The notes beneath the pieces were generated by a model. The model made no database searches, was not told the DNA's origin, and was given only the letters and a program-made list of their open reading frames with translations. A stretch of DNA of 64,000 nt, from the NCBI GenBank assembly GCA_019115125.1, contig DXEG01000036.1, positions 89,436 to 153,435 of the forward strand, in the 5' to 3' direction. Shown here piece by piece: positions 27,448 to 36,704 of the stretch; position 1 is the first letter of the stretch, and the number at the start of each line of letters is the position of its first letter. This DNA comes from Candidatus Blautia faecipullorum. GTDB taxonomy: Bacteria; Bacillota; Clostridia; Lachnospirales; Lachnospiraceae. Both the position numbers and the translations under genes were made by a program.

Positions 27448-29907
27448 ATGGCACTGCAGAAGGTAAAATATACAGACACCGCGAAAAAACCGGCTGAACG
27501 GGCACAGGCGCTTCTCGAAGAAATGACTTTAGACGAGAAGATGGCGCAGCTTGGCTGCATTTTCCCCTTTGGCGACAGCTATGATGATATGGACCGGCAG
27601 GCTTTGGAGATGCCTTATGGGATCGGTCAGGTAAGCACTCTGGAAATGCGCAGGATACGCACTCTGGAGGACGCTGCTGCATGGCAGCGTAAGATGCAGG
27701 AGACTGTGATGAGACAAAGTCCTCATCATATCCCGGCAATCTTTCATATGGAAGGACTGTGCGGAGCGTTTATTCAGGAAGGGACCAGTTTCCCTTCCGG
27801 GATCGCCAGAGGCTCAGGATGGGATCCGGAGCTAGAGGAGAAGATAGCCAGAGTGGTGGCGAAACAGGAAGCAGCCTGCGGCATTACTCACATTCTGGCG
27901 CCAGTGCTGGATATTTCACGAGATTCCCGCATGGGGAGACAAGGAGAGACCTACGGGGAAGACCCGGCTCTGGCGGCAGCTCTGGGGGCAGCGTATACGA
28001 AAGGAATTCAAACGACTGAGACAGATGGAAGAAAACCGGAAAGTGTGGCCAAGCATTTTCTTGGATTTCACAATTCGCAGGGAGGTATCCACGGGACGAA
28101 CAGTGATACACCGTCCCGGCTCATAGGAGAAATCTACGGGAAGCCTTTTCAGGCCGCGATTTCTGAATCCGGGCTGAAAGGAGTCATGCCCTGCTATAAT
28201 TCTATCGATGGTGAGCCGGCTTCCGTTTCATACAGGCTGCTCACGGAACTTCTCAGAGAAAAGATGGGGTTTGACGGTCTGTGTGTCAGCGATTACGGCG
28301 GCATTAACAATGCCCACGAAGTCCAGCGGATCGGAGAGACTATTGGAGAAACAGGACTTCTTGCCATGGAAGCAGGGATGGACATGGAGATGCCAAAAGC
28401 GATCGGTTATGGCGAAGAACTCAAAGAAATGTTCCGAAGCGGACAGGCGGATACAGAATTGCTGGACCGGACAGTTCTGAGGGTGTTGGAAGCGAAATTC
28501 CGCATGGGCCTGTTTGAACATCCTTTTGCCATGGATGGTGAGTCCTGCAAAAAGATTTTTGAAGAGAAAGAAGGGGAGGAGCTGTCACTTCAGTCGGCAA
28601 GGGAATCCATGATACTTCTGAAAAATAATGGCATCCTGCCACTGTCAGGTAAGATGAAAAAACTTGCCCTGATCGGGCCTCATGCAGACTGTGCCCGTAA
28701 GTTTTTCGGCGGATATACTCATCTGTGCATGATGGAGTCGGTCTACGCGGCCGCAAGCTCCATCGCAGGTGTCGAGGGCAGCCCGGAGTCCGGACAGATT
28801 GGCGGAGCAATGCTGCCAAACGGCGAACCGGTGGATTATGTCCCGGGTACAAATATCCAGTCAGACGAAGCGGAACTCTTTAACGACATCCTGCGCTTAC
28901 AGAAGCCGGGATGCAGAAGCCTGTTAGAAGAACTAAAGGAGCGTATGACAGATACGGAGATTCTGTATGCGTATGGATACCCGGTTGCCGGAAAGGATCA
29001 GAGCAGATTTGAAGAGGCACTGCAGGCAGTCAGGGAAGCGGATGTTGTGATCCTCACTCTGGGAGGAAAGCACGGTACATGCTCTATGGCGACCATGGGA
29101 GAAGGTGTGGACGCTGCCGACATCAATCTGCCGGAATGTCAGGACGCATTTATTAAAGCAGCATCGGTGTATGGAAAGCCCTTAATCGGCATCCATTTTG
29201 ATGGCAGGCCGGTCTCCAGTGACACAGCAGACCAATATCTGGATGCCGTCATAGAAGCATGGAGCCCGGCGGAAACGGGAGCGCGGGCTGTGGCAGATGT
29301 CCTGCTTGGAGAATATAATCCGGGCGGCAAACTGCCGGTATCCGTGGCATATCACGCCGGACAGATCCCGATCTACTATAATCACCCGAACGGTTCCGCG
29401 TGGCACCAGCAGGAGAGCATCGGATTCGTCAATTATGTGGATCTTCCCCATACGCCGAGATATTGCTTCGGGCATGGATTGTCTTATACACGGTTTGAGT
29501 ATTCAGACATTCATATATCGACGGCAGAGATTGGAGCAGAAGAATCCGTACAGATCAGCTGTGTGGTAAAGAATGTGGGAAGCCGCGCCGGGGATGAGGT
29601 GGTACAGCTTTATCTCAGGGACAGATTTGCAAGTATGACACGTCCGGTTAAAGAGCTTGCCGGATTTAAGCGGATTCATATGAAGCCGGGGGAAAAAGTA
29701 CGTGTGAAATTTACAGTACAGGCGGATCAGTCAGCATTTCTTGACAGACAGATGCGCTGGAAGGTGGAAAAAGGGGATATAGATGTAGAAATTGGAAGTT
29801 CTTCTGAGGATATTCGGTTAAAAGGAACGTATCGGATTACAGAGGATAGATGGATCGACGGAGCAAAAAGAGCATTTTATGCGAAAGTACAGAAAGACAA
29901 AGTATAG
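27448..29907 (+). CDS. GH3 beta-glycosidase, normal domain order
   Basis: An 819-residue cytosolic GH3 enzyme. The (beta/alpha)8 barrel comes first (about 10-350; LLEEMTLDEKMAQLGC, VLDISRDSRMGRQGETYGEDP, KHFLGFHNSQGG) with nucleophile D282 in LCVSDYGG. The alpha/beta sandwich domain follows (about 375-630; MILLKNNGILPLSG, LTLGGKHGT), and a C-terminal fibronectin III-like domain (about 670-800; YCFGHGLSYTRFEYS, GDEVVQLYLRD). No signal peptide. The family spans beta-glucosidase, beta-xylosidase and related activities and I cannot choose between them. AAAAGGAG precedes the start, and it lies 55 bp after the rhamnosidase in the same unit. Confidence 0.93.
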   Translation: MALQKVKYTDTAKKPAERAQALLEEMTLDEKMAQLGCIFPFGDSYDDMDRQALEMPYGIGQVSTLEMRRIRTLEDAAAWQRKMQETVMRQSPHHIPAIFHMEGLCGAFIQEGTSFPSGIARGSGWDPELEEKIARVVAKQEAACGITHILAPVLDISRDSRMGRQGETYGEDPALAAALGAAYTKGIQTTETDGRKPESVAKHFLGFHNSQGGIHGTNSDTPSRLIGEIYGKPFQAAISESGLKGVMPCYNSIDGEPASVSYRLLTELLREKMGFDGLCVSDYGGINNAHEVQRIGETIGETGLLAMEAGMDMEMPKAIGYGEELKEMFRSGQADTELLDRTVLRVLEAKFRMGLFEHPFAMDGESCKKIFEEKEGEELSLQSARESMILLKNNGILPLSGKMKKLALIGPHADCARKFFGGYTHLCMMESVYAAASSIAGVEGSPESGQIGGAMLPNGEPVDYVPGTNIQSDEAELFNDILRLQKPGCRSLLEELKERMTDTEILYAYGYPVAGKDQSRFEEALQAVREADVVILTLGGKHGTCSMATMGEGVDAADINLPECQDAFIKAASVYGKPLIGIHFDGRPVSSDTADQYLDAVIEAWSPAETGARAVADVLLGEYNPGGKLPVSVAYHAGQIPIYYNHPNGSAWHQQESIGFVNYVDLPHTPRYCFGHGLSYTRFEYSDIHISTAEIGAEESVQISCVVKNVGSRAGDEVVQLYLRDRFASMTRPVKELAGFKRIHMKPGEKVRVKFTVQADQSAFLDRQMRWKVEKGDIDVEIGSSSEDIRLKGTYRITEDRWIDGAKRAFYAKVQKDKV

Positions 29908-29966
29908 CTGACACATACACTTACAGCGGGTCGGATAAGGTATCCGGCAGAACAGGAGGAAAATAG

Positions 29967-32438
29967 ATGGATAGGAAGTTACTTGCCAGAAAGATTGCAG
30001 AAGAATCCATTGTTTTGCTGAAAAACGAGGATCATACGCTTCCCTTAAAAGACCAGAAAGAGATTGCTTTTTTCGGAAGAGCACAGATTGGCACTTTATA
30101 TTCCGGAAATGGATCTGGTGGTGCTAATGTGGCCGGATGCGGTACAATTCTTGAAGAGTGTGAAAAACGTGGAATCAGACCTGAGCCACTTTTAAAGGGC
30201 TTTTATGAATATAAGGTAAATGAGGAACGGGTTACGGAAGAGGATGAGTTTGACTGGACTAAAGTCAGTGAGATGGTAAACAGTGGAATTATGTATGAAA
30301 TATTCGGCAAATACCGCGCTCCGCTTGATGAGTACGAAGTGCCCGATACACTTATTGACCAGGCGGCAGAGAAAACCGACACAGCACTCATTGTAATTGG
30401 CAGAAATTCTGGCGGCGAAGAGTGTGACCGTCACCTTTCAGAGGATTATTACCTGACTAATTCAGAAGAAAGGCTGCTGAAAGAAGTCTGCAGTCATTTT
30501 ACAAATGTAATGGTAGTCTTGAATGTTAACGGGCTGATCGACCTGTCCTGGGTGAGAAAGTATGCAAATATAAAAAGTCTTCTGTTTATTGGAATCCCAG
30601 GGGAAGAAGGGGCTTCTGCGCTAGCTGGCATTTTGACGGGGAAGATCAATCCCTCCGGGAAACTGACGGTGACCATAGCGGAACATTATGAAGATTACCC
30701 GGCGGCAGAACATTTCTCATGGGATAAGGAGCATCTGGAGAATGTTCTTGGCTATGAGAGTTACGGCCTTTCGTCAGAAGAAAACGGAAGTACAGGGTTT
30801 TCCAAAAGCCCAGTGAGTGTGTACTGGGAGGATATCTATACCGGTTACCGATATTTCGATACATTCAGGAAACCGGTACTTTACCCCTTTGGTTATGGGC
30901 TTTCTTACACTGCATTCGCAATCAGCGATGCATCAGCCGCGAAACAAGACGGCGGTATCATGGTGACAGCCAATGTAAGTAATACCGGAAAGACAGCGGG
31001 GAAAGAGGTGATCCAGGTTTATCTGTCCAAGGTAAATCCAACAGAGGGCGTGGAGCGTCCTTATCAGGAATTGAAAGGATTTGAGAAAACGTCTGACCTG
31101 GCTCCGGGAGAAAAAGAGCAGGTTAAAATCTGGATCCCATGGAAAGAACTGGCGGTTTATGATGAAGGGAGAGCCGCGTGGGTTATAGAGTCAGGCGACT
31201 ATCTCCTAAAGATGGGAAATTCATCAAGATACACCTTTCCGATGGGAGTGGTATGCCTGCGGGATACAATTCTTACAGAACAGTGCGCAAACCGTATGAC
31301 GATCTTAGAATGCAACAGGGATAAGCTTTCGTTCCTGACACGGAAAAACTGCGCAGAACGCCATCCGAAAGACGTATGTGAGAAGAAACCTGATGGAGCC
31401 GTGAACGGATCAGTGGTAATTTCTGTAACGGAAGAGGATATTATTGCCGGAGCGGAGAGTAGCAAGGCTAAAAAAGAGGCGCAGCAAAGTCTGCCGGAGC
31501 TGTCCATTGAAGAACTCGCTTCTCTCTGTGTGGGTTATGGGCCGGGCACTCCCTTTGCGGCTGTGGGCGACCGCAGTGACCCGTCCGCAATTTTTGACGC
31601 CGAAGGGAATCCGCTGACGACAAACAGCCATCCGACAGGATATCCGGGATATGTTTCTCCGGCAATTGAGGAAAAGGGGATCAAATCCATTTTTTATAAG
31701 GACGGCCCTGCCGGGATCGGCGGTGTTGCCTGGCCGACGGAAATGCTCATGGCTTGCTCGTTCGACAGGAAACTGTGGCAGATGTTTGGAGATGCAGTAG
31801 GGAAAGAATGTGAAGAACAGCAGGTGAATGTCTGGCTTGCCCCTGCTGTGAATCTCCATAGAGATCCATTGTGCGGCAGGAATTTTGAATATTTTTCTGA
31901 GGATCCGTACCTGACAGGGACTTGTGCCTGCGAGATTACCAAGGGCGTTCAGAATGGACGTCCGGTTATTGTGTGTCCGAAACATTTTGCGGCAAATGAG
32001 CAGGAGACATTCCGCCGTGGAAACGCAGGGAGAAATGTAGATGCGGTAGACTCAATCCTGACAGAGAGGGCACTTAGAGAACTGTATTTAAAGCCGTTCG
32101 AGATGTTAGTCAGAGATGCTGAGATCGCATGTATCATGACCTCCTTCAATAAGATCAACGGAACCTTTGCCGGCGGCAGCCATGACCTGTGTACTCATAT
32201 CCTGCGTGAGGAATGGGGATTTGAGGGGGCTGTTGTAACGGATTGGGGAGATATGGATATGGTGGTGGACGGCGCGGACGCTGTCGCGGCAGGGAACGAT
32301 ATCGTAATGCCCGGAGGCCCTCCGGTGATCCGCCAGATATTAAAAGGATACGAAGAAGGCAGAGTGACAAGAGAAGAACTGGAACAGGCAGTGCGCCATC
32401 TGCTGCTGATGACAAAAAGAATCGAACTGCCAGATTAA
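29967..32438 (+). CDS. GH3 beta-glycosidase, circularly permuted domain order (second copy of the type)
   Basis: An 823-residue enzyme with the alpha/beta domain first (IAEESIVLLKNEDHTLPL, then VIGRNSGGEECDR), a fibronectin III-like domain in the middle (YPFGYGLSYTAF, GKEVIQVYLSK), a variable linker, and the TIM barrel last (about 520-815; GPAGIGG, NLHRDPLCGRNFEYFSEDP, KHFAANEQETFRR) with nucleophile D759 in VVTDWGD. Same permuted order as the gene at 14295 but clearly divergent in sequence, so it is a paralogue rather than a recent duplicate. No signal peptide. AGGAGG precedes the ATG. It lies 59 bp after the normal-order GH3 in one operon. Confidence 0.92.
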   Translation: MDRKLLARKIAEESIVLLKNEDHTLPLKDQKEIAFFGRAQIGTLYSGNGSGGANVAGCGTILEECEKRGIRPEPLLKGFYEYKVNEERVTEEDEFDWTKVSEMVNSGIMYEIFGKYRAPLDEYEVPDTLIDQAAEKTDTALIVIGRNSGGEECDRHLSEDYYLTNSEERLLKEVCSHFTNVMVVLNVNGLIDLSWVRKYANIKSLLFIGIPGEEGASALAGILTGKINPSGKLTVTIAEHYEDYPAAEHFSWDKEHLENVLGYESYGLSSEENGSTGFSKSPVSVYWEDIYTGYRYFDTFRKPVLYPFGYGLSYTAFAISDASAAKQDGGIMVTANVSNTGKTAGKEVIQVYLSKVNPTEGVERPYQELKGFEKTSDLAPGEKEQVKIWIPWKELAVYDEGRAAWVIESGDYLLKMGNSSRYTFPMGVVCLRDTILTEQCANRMTILECNRDKLSFLTRKNCAERHPKDVCEKKPDGAVNGSVVISVTEEDIIAGAESSKAKKEAQQSLPELSIEELASLCVGYGPGTPFAAVGDRSDPSAIFDAEGNPLTTNSHPTGYPGYVSPAIEEKGIKSIFYKDGPAGIGGVAWPTEMLMACSFDRKLWQMFGDAVGKECEEQQVNVWLAPAVNLHRDPLCGRNFEYFSEDPYLTGTCACEITKGVQNGRPVIVCPKHFAANEQETFRRGNAGRNVDAVDSILTERALRELYLKPFEMLVRDAEIACIMTSFNKINGTFAGGSHDLCTHILREEWGFEGAVVTDWGDMDMVVDGADAVAAGNDIVMPGGPPVIRQILKGYEEGRVTREELEQAVRHLLLMTKRIELPD

Positions 32439-32486
32439 AAATAGAATTAATGAGATAATGAAATTATAAATGAAACAGGTGATAAT

Positions 32487-32627
32487 ATGGGAGAAAAAAT
32501 ATATTATACAGTCAACAGCTCGGGGATTATGAATATCGTGGCAGGAGCATTTGCAATCGCAGTAGGAGCTTCTGCCCTTATAAGTGGAATACGACTTCTA
32601 AAGGCCCGTACCAAGATTCTTTTTTGA
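32487..32627 (+). CDS. 46-residue single-pass membrane protein in the glycosidase operon
   Basis: The frame runs from ATG 32487 to TGA 32625-32627. The peptide begins MGEKIYYTVNSSGIMNIVAG, carries one hydrophobic glycine/alanine-rich helix (about 16-35), and ends with a basic tail RLLKARTKILF, which puts the C-terminus in the cytoplasm. The ribosome site (CAGGTGA) is weak. The pattern of a short YTVNSSGIMN start, a hydrophobic helix and a positively charged end ending in ILF looks like a conserved small protein, not chance. It lies 48 bp after the permuted GH3 and 16 bp before the GH35-like gene. Function unknown. Confidence 0.65.
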   Translation: MGEKIYYTVNSSGIMNIVAGAFAIAVGASALISGIRLLKARTKILF

Positions 32628-32643
32628 AAAGGGGAATAATGGA

Positions 32644-34182
32644 ATGAATCACATATCAGAGATAAGAAATGACAGCGGAATACCTACATTATATGTAGAT
32701 GGACAGCCTTTTCAGGCATTGGCAGGAGAGGTACATAATTCTGCTGCATATGATCCGAAAAAGATGGAAGCAGAAATCTGGGAGAAAATGGAGCAGAGTA
32801 ATCTGAATACGCTGATCGTGTCTGTATACTGGGAAACGCTGGAACCGGAAGAAGGAAGGTTTGATTTTGCCCTTGTGGATGCACTTTTAAAGCAGGCCGA
32901 CAAATATAAAAAGAAATTGATTCTGCTCTGGTTCGGTCTTTGGAAAAATGCGGAGTCCGCCTATGTGCCGGTGTGGATGAAGAAAAACAGTGAGACATAT
33001 TTCCGTGCGGAATTATATGGCGGCGAGAGATTGAATACGATCTCACCTTTATGTGCAGCGGCGGTGGAGAAAGATGCCAATGCTTTTTCACACCTTATGG
33101 AACATATCAGAGAAACAGATGAGAATTCTGCGGTTATCATGGTACAGATAGAAAATGAAGTGGGTCTGTTAGGAACAGAGAGAGATTACTGCGCTCAGGC
33201 AGAAGAGGTGTTTGGCGGATCTGTGCCGGAAATACTGCTTCCAGAGCAGACAGAGAAAGAACGTGCTACATGGAAAGAAACCTTTGGTGATGACGCGGAG
33301 GAAGTTTTCTCTGCATGGTGCTTTGCAAGTGCTTTGGAACAGGTTGCATCTGCCGGAAAGGAGAAACATCCTCTTCCCTGCTTTACGAATGTATGGCTGA
33401 AACAGTTTCCGTGGTATCCGGGATCCTATCCATCCGGAGGGCCGGTAGATGATATGCTGTGGGTATGGAAAGCAGCGGCTCCCTCGCTTTTTACCATCGG
33501 TCCGGACATCTATGTGCCATATGTACCTGACATCATGAAGGCATACAGCAGGCCGGATAATCCACTTTTAATCCCCGAAGTGCGGAAAGATGCGGTTACA
33601 GCTTCCTATGCTCTCTATGCATTCCTGCATTTTCATGCGTTATGCTATGCACCTTTTGGAGTGGAAGATCTGTGGACGGACCAGCCTTCGGATCTTCCGG
33701 CAGAAGTGATAGACGCCCTGAAACTGGATCCGCTTTCCTTTAATCTGAGCGGGACAAAAGAGATTTTGGGCGAGGTGTACAGACTTCTGGGAGAAATCAG
33801 GCCGTTGTACCTGAAATATCGGGGAACAGAACATATGAAGTGCTTCCTGAAACAGTCAGAGGGAGATCAGGGATGTTATCTGAAGTTCCGGAACTACGAT
33901 ATAGAAATACAGTATCTCCCGAGAACAGACGGCGCACCGGCAGCCGCAGGAGCCGTCTTTGAACTGGATGAAAATTCGTTTCTGATCATAGGAATGATGT
34001 GCAGTATCCGTTTCCATACGAAACCGGGAGATCACAGGAAAGCAGACTTCCTTACAAAAGAAGCAGGGACATTCCGGAATGGCAAATGGGTGTGTGAGCA
34101 GAGACAGAATGGAGATGAAAAAATTGTATCAGTTTTATATAATATGCCGGGGTGTTTTCAAATAGAAACATTTAAGTATTGA
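32644..34182 (+). CDS. GH35-like beta-galactosidase-type enzyme with DUF5597-like C-terminus
   Basis: A 512-residue clan GH-A protein. The TIM barrel starts LYVDGQPFQALAGEVHNSAA, with NTLIVSVYWETLEPEEGRFDF as in GH35/GH42-like enzymes. The acid/base is probably E172 in MVQIENEVG, the nucleophile E312 in LLIPEVRKD. A C-terminal beta region (about 400-512) resembles DUF5597, found in GH35-like proteins. No signal peptide. Beta-galactosidase or related exo-activity is an inference; the substrate is open. AAGGGG precedes the ATG. It is the last gene of the glycosidase operon. Confidence 0.82.
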   Translation: MNHISEIRNDSGIPTLYVDGQPFQALAGEVHNSAAYDPKKMEAEIWEKMEQSNLNTLIVSVYWETLEPEEGRFDFALVDALLKQADKYKKKLILLWFGLWKNAESAYVPVWMKKNSETYFRAELYGGERLNTISPLCAAAVEKDANAFSHLMEHIRETDENSAVIMVQIENEVGLLGTERDYCAQAEEVFGGSVPEILLPEQTEKERATWKETFGDDAEEVFSAWCFASALEQVASAGKEKHPLPCFTNVWLKQFPWYPGSYPSGGPVDDMLWVWKAAAPSLFTIGPDIYVPYVPDIMKAYSRPDNPLLIPEVRKDAVTASYALYAFLHFHALCYAPFGVEDLWTDQPSDLPAEVIDALKLDPLSFNLSGTKEILGEVYRLLGEIRPLYLKYRGTEHMKCFLKQSEGDQGCYLKFRNYDIEIQYLPRTDGAPAAAGAVFELDENSFLIIGMMCSIRFHTKPGDHRKADFLTKEAGTFRNGKWVCEQRQNGDEKIVSVLYNMPGCFQIETFKY

Positions 34183-34362
34183 TTTACGATGGGGAATTAT
34201 TTAGAAGGAGTTTGTGAACCTATTGGAAGCTGCGCTCATTCAGAGTACTGATGTATCTAAATATCATACCACTTATGCTGTAAAAATAACCATCTATAGA
34301 AAAACAGTAGAAACCTCCATCTAATTTTCTTATACTGTATTTGAAGCAGGAGGTGAGAGAAA

Positions 34363-34803
34363 ATGCAAATTGAAATCAAGATTGATAATAGTTGCAGGGA
34401 AACCAAAATTATTGTGGTTACCGACAAGATGACTGATGAAATAAACACACTTGTCAAAAAACTCGCCGGGGATACTCCACAGCTTATTGCAGGGCTTCAA
34501 AAAGATACATTGAAAATATTAGACCAACATGATATTTTCCGTATTTACGCGGCAAACGGAAAGGTGTACGCGGAAACAGAGGATGGAGAGTATCTGCTTC
34601 GATTGCGGTTATATGAACTTGAGGAACGTCTTGACAAAAACGATTTTGTCCGTATTTCTAACTCGGAAATGATCAATCTGAAAAAAGTTAAGGGATTTGA
34701 TCTGAGTTATACCGGAACAATCTGTGTTTCATTTCTGAATGATACGGTTACTTATGTTTCAAGGCGATATGTTAAAAAAATCAAGCAGGTTTTAGGAATA
34801 TGA
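34363..34803 (+). CDS. LytTR-family DNA-binding regulator
   Basis: A 146-residue protein with a short N-terminal segment and a C-terminal LytTR domain: ILDQHDIFRIYAANGKVYAETEDGEYLLRLRLYELEERL, then FVRISNSEMINLKKVKGF and YVSRRYVKKIKQVL. It lacks a receiver domain, as in LytTR regulators that are held by a small membrane partner. The next gene, 10 bp on, codes for such a DUF3021 protein. AGGAGGTGAG precedes the ATG. A -10 like TATACT (34331-34336) without a -35 fits activator-dependent autoregulation. Confidence 0.92.
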   Translation: MQIEIKIDNSCRETKIIVVTDKMTDEINTLVKKLAGDTPQLIAGLQKDTLKILDQHDIFRIYAANGKVYAETEDGEYLLRLRLYELEERLDKNDFVRISNSEMINLKKVKGFDLSYTGTICVSFLNDTVTYVSRRYVKKIKQVLGI

Positions 34804-34813
34804 GGTGATTGGT

Positions 34814-35281
34814 ATGAAGAAAAAAGTCGTTATTCGATGTTTCATCGGCGCACCGGTTGGATTGGCGCTTAGTACTATGATTACGATCGCTATTTCATTA
34901 ACTGTGGGGGATGGACACTATTACGCGGTTGTTCCTGAATTGATTGCAGATTGCGGAACAGAAATTAATGCAGTTTTATTGCAGGCAGTCTGCTCATTAT
35001 TGTATGGCGCTGCATGGGCAGGCGCTTCGATTATTTGGGAAACAGATAATTGGAGCATTCTTCGCCAAACAACAACACATTTAATCGTATGCTCTATTTG
35101 TACATTTCCCATTGCTTATTTTATGCGTTGGATGGATCACAGTATTCTGGGCATTGTAAGTTATTTTGGAATCTTTTCTGCAATTTATTTTATTATTTGG
35201 CTTTCACAATATATGGCCGTAAAAAAGCGTGTTCAACAGATAAACAGTAAGGTTGAGAGGAATAATCGTATAGAGAGGTAA
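34814..35281 (+). CDS. DUF3021 membrane protein, partner of LytTR regulator
   Basis: A 155-residue protein with four hydrophobic segments (about 7-30, 47-70, 83-103 and 110-135) and a basic C-terminus (KKRVQQINSKVERNNR). LytTR-DUF3021 pairs form a recurrent regulator/membrane-inhibitor system in Firmicutes. ATG 34814 is preferred over the in-frame GTG 34805, since GAGGTGA lies six bases upstream. The lytTR stop lies 10 bp upstream. The pair seems a self-contained unit ending in a hairpin at about 35333-35375. Confidence 0.83.
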   Translation: MKKKVVIRCFIGAPVGLALSTMITIAISLTVGDGHYYAVVPELIADCGTEINAVLLQAVCSLLYGAAWAGASIIWETDNWSILRQTTTHLIVCSICTFPIAYFMRWMDHSILGIVSYFGIFSAIYFIIWLSQYMAVKKRVQQINSKVERNNRIER

Positions 35282-35590
35282 TGTCTGAAAAGGCATGACA
35301 TTTCTTGTATGGTATGATTAAATGTAAATGCATAGCCGGATGGTTTTCGCTAGAAGATCACTCGGCTGTTTTTATGCCCTGGTATATGGAGAACTGAATA
35401 TCTGACGGAGGAAAAGTCAGAAGGTCAGAGAGAGCCTGCTGTGTCAGCTTAATCCGATGTGATTTGACGGAAGGAGAGTATGAAGGCATCGGGTACCGTA
35501 TTCTTGGATATGTAAAGGGAGATTATCTGAAAACACTGGCAAGAAAAGAAAACTGGGTATATTATATAGATTAAGAAGGAGGCAGAGAAT
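35282..35590. other. Intergenic region with terminator-like hairpin and a possible gene relic
   Basis: Holds the hairpin AGCCG/CGGCT with GTTTTT at about 35333-35375. It also holds a start-less open stretch from about 35440 to TAA 35572-35574 whose translation ends YVKGDYLKTLARKENW followed by VYYID. That stretch has protein-like composition but no start codon with a ribosome site, so it may be the tail of a lost gene. Confidence 0.4.
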
Positions 35591-36472
35591 ATGGCTGAAA
35601 AAACAGAAAATAAGTCCGTATTAAGGATGATAATCCCCCAGTGGCAGGGCGGGGTAAACCCGAACTATGTATTCGGTTCAGAGCTTCTGGCGTGTATTGC
35701 GCCCACGGCTCCAAACACGGAGACAGTCAGAATACAGGTGGATACAGATTTTGAAAAGAAGCTCGATCAAATCGATGGAATCGACGGCGGCGATATTCTT
35801 CTGAAGCAGATGAGGGAGACGCGGGATATCTTAAGGGAAAAATCGCCGGACAAGGTGATTGTTTTCGGAGGCGATTGTTCGGTGACGCAGGTTCCCTTTG
35901 ACTATCTCAGGGGAAAATATAAAGAGGAAATAGGCATCATCTGGCTGGACGCGCATCCGGATATATCCGGCCCGTCGGCATCCTCCCATCTCCATGAAAT
36001 GCCGCTGGCGAATTTATTGGGTCAAAACAGAGAATCGGAGATCACTTGCTCAGAAAACATATATGAAGCAGATAAAATTTTCCTTGCCGGATTGATCGAA
36101 GAGCGTCTGAGGGATATGGATATGGCATGTAAAGAACTGAATATTCGTATCGCTTCCCCGGAGGAATTGGAGGAAAACAGCAGCGCGGTCCTGAACTGGA
36201 TCCATGAAACAGGAGTGAAATATGTGGCGGTGCACTGGGATCTGGATGTGCTTTCACCGGAGGACTTCCGCTGCATTTATCCGGCGGAACCCTATACGGA
36301 CGCGGATGAATTTCCTGCCGCGGTAGGCAGAATGACATTAAAGGGAATCGGCAGACTCCTTTCGGATGTGTCCGGATATGCGGAAATTGTGGGCCTGAGT
36401 GTGACAGAGCACCTGCCCTGGGACGCAATGAATCTTCGTGCGGCTTTGGGATCGATCTCGATTTTTAAATGA
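35591..36472 (+). CDS. Arginase/agmatinase-family ureohydrolase
   Basis: A 293-residue protein with the metal-binding layout of the family: GGDCS (D95, C96), DAHPDI (D120, H122, D124), HLHEMP, and HWDLDVLSP (D217, D219). In well-studied members the first motif is G-G-D-H-S; here the histidine ligand is cysteine (C96), a change also seen in some family branches. Arginase, agmatinase and formimidoylglutamase all fit the fold; the substrate cannot be decided. AAGGAGGCAG precedes the ATG. No linked arginine or polyamine gene is present. It stands alone in the sparse right part of the accessory block. Confidence 0.85.
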   Translation: MAEKTENKSVLRMIIPQWQGGVNPNYVFGSELLACIAPTAPNTETVRIQVDTDFEKKLDQIDGIDGGDILLKQMRETRDILREKSPDKVIVFGGDCSVTQVPFDYLRGKYKEEIGIIWLDAHPDISGPSASSHLHEMPLANLLGQNRESEITCSENIYEADKIFLAGLIEERLRDMDMACKELNIRIASPEELEENSSAVLNWIHETGVKYVAVHWDLDVLSPEDFRCIYPAEPYTDADEFPAAVGRMTLKGIGRLLSDVSGYAEIVGLSVTEHLPWDAMNLRAALGSISIFK

Positions 36473-36704
36473 TTACAGAAGATACTATGTACATGGGGTG
36501 GAAACTCCAAAGTGATCAGCTGAAGAAGAAGGATGCAGGTGTTTAGATAACGCTGCTTAAAAACATATTTACTTCAGAAGGAGAATTGAAACAGCAGGTA
36601 ACTGTTGCAAAATTTGCAGCAGTTCAAATGGAAGGAGAATGCCGAGTATTATATTCTGGACTCTATTAACAGCAGGAATTAAGATAACCGGAGGAGAAGT
36701 GATT
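36473..36704. other. Intergenic region without a convincing gene
   Basis: Contains short open stretches only. One, starting at a TTG behind AGAAGGAGAA near 36590, would give about 28 residues (LKQQVTVAKFAAVQMEG onward). I do not call it a gene. Confidence 0.4.

Noticed and set aside
34209-34323. 37-codon frame with a GTG start before lytTR
   Set aside because: Ribosome site too close to the start and no recognisable sequence; overlaps the likely regulatory region.
34261-34336. LytTR binding repeats upstream of the lytTR gene
   Set aside because: CCATCTA occurs twice, but 27 bp apart, not the ~21 bp expected of LytTR sites; too weak to call.
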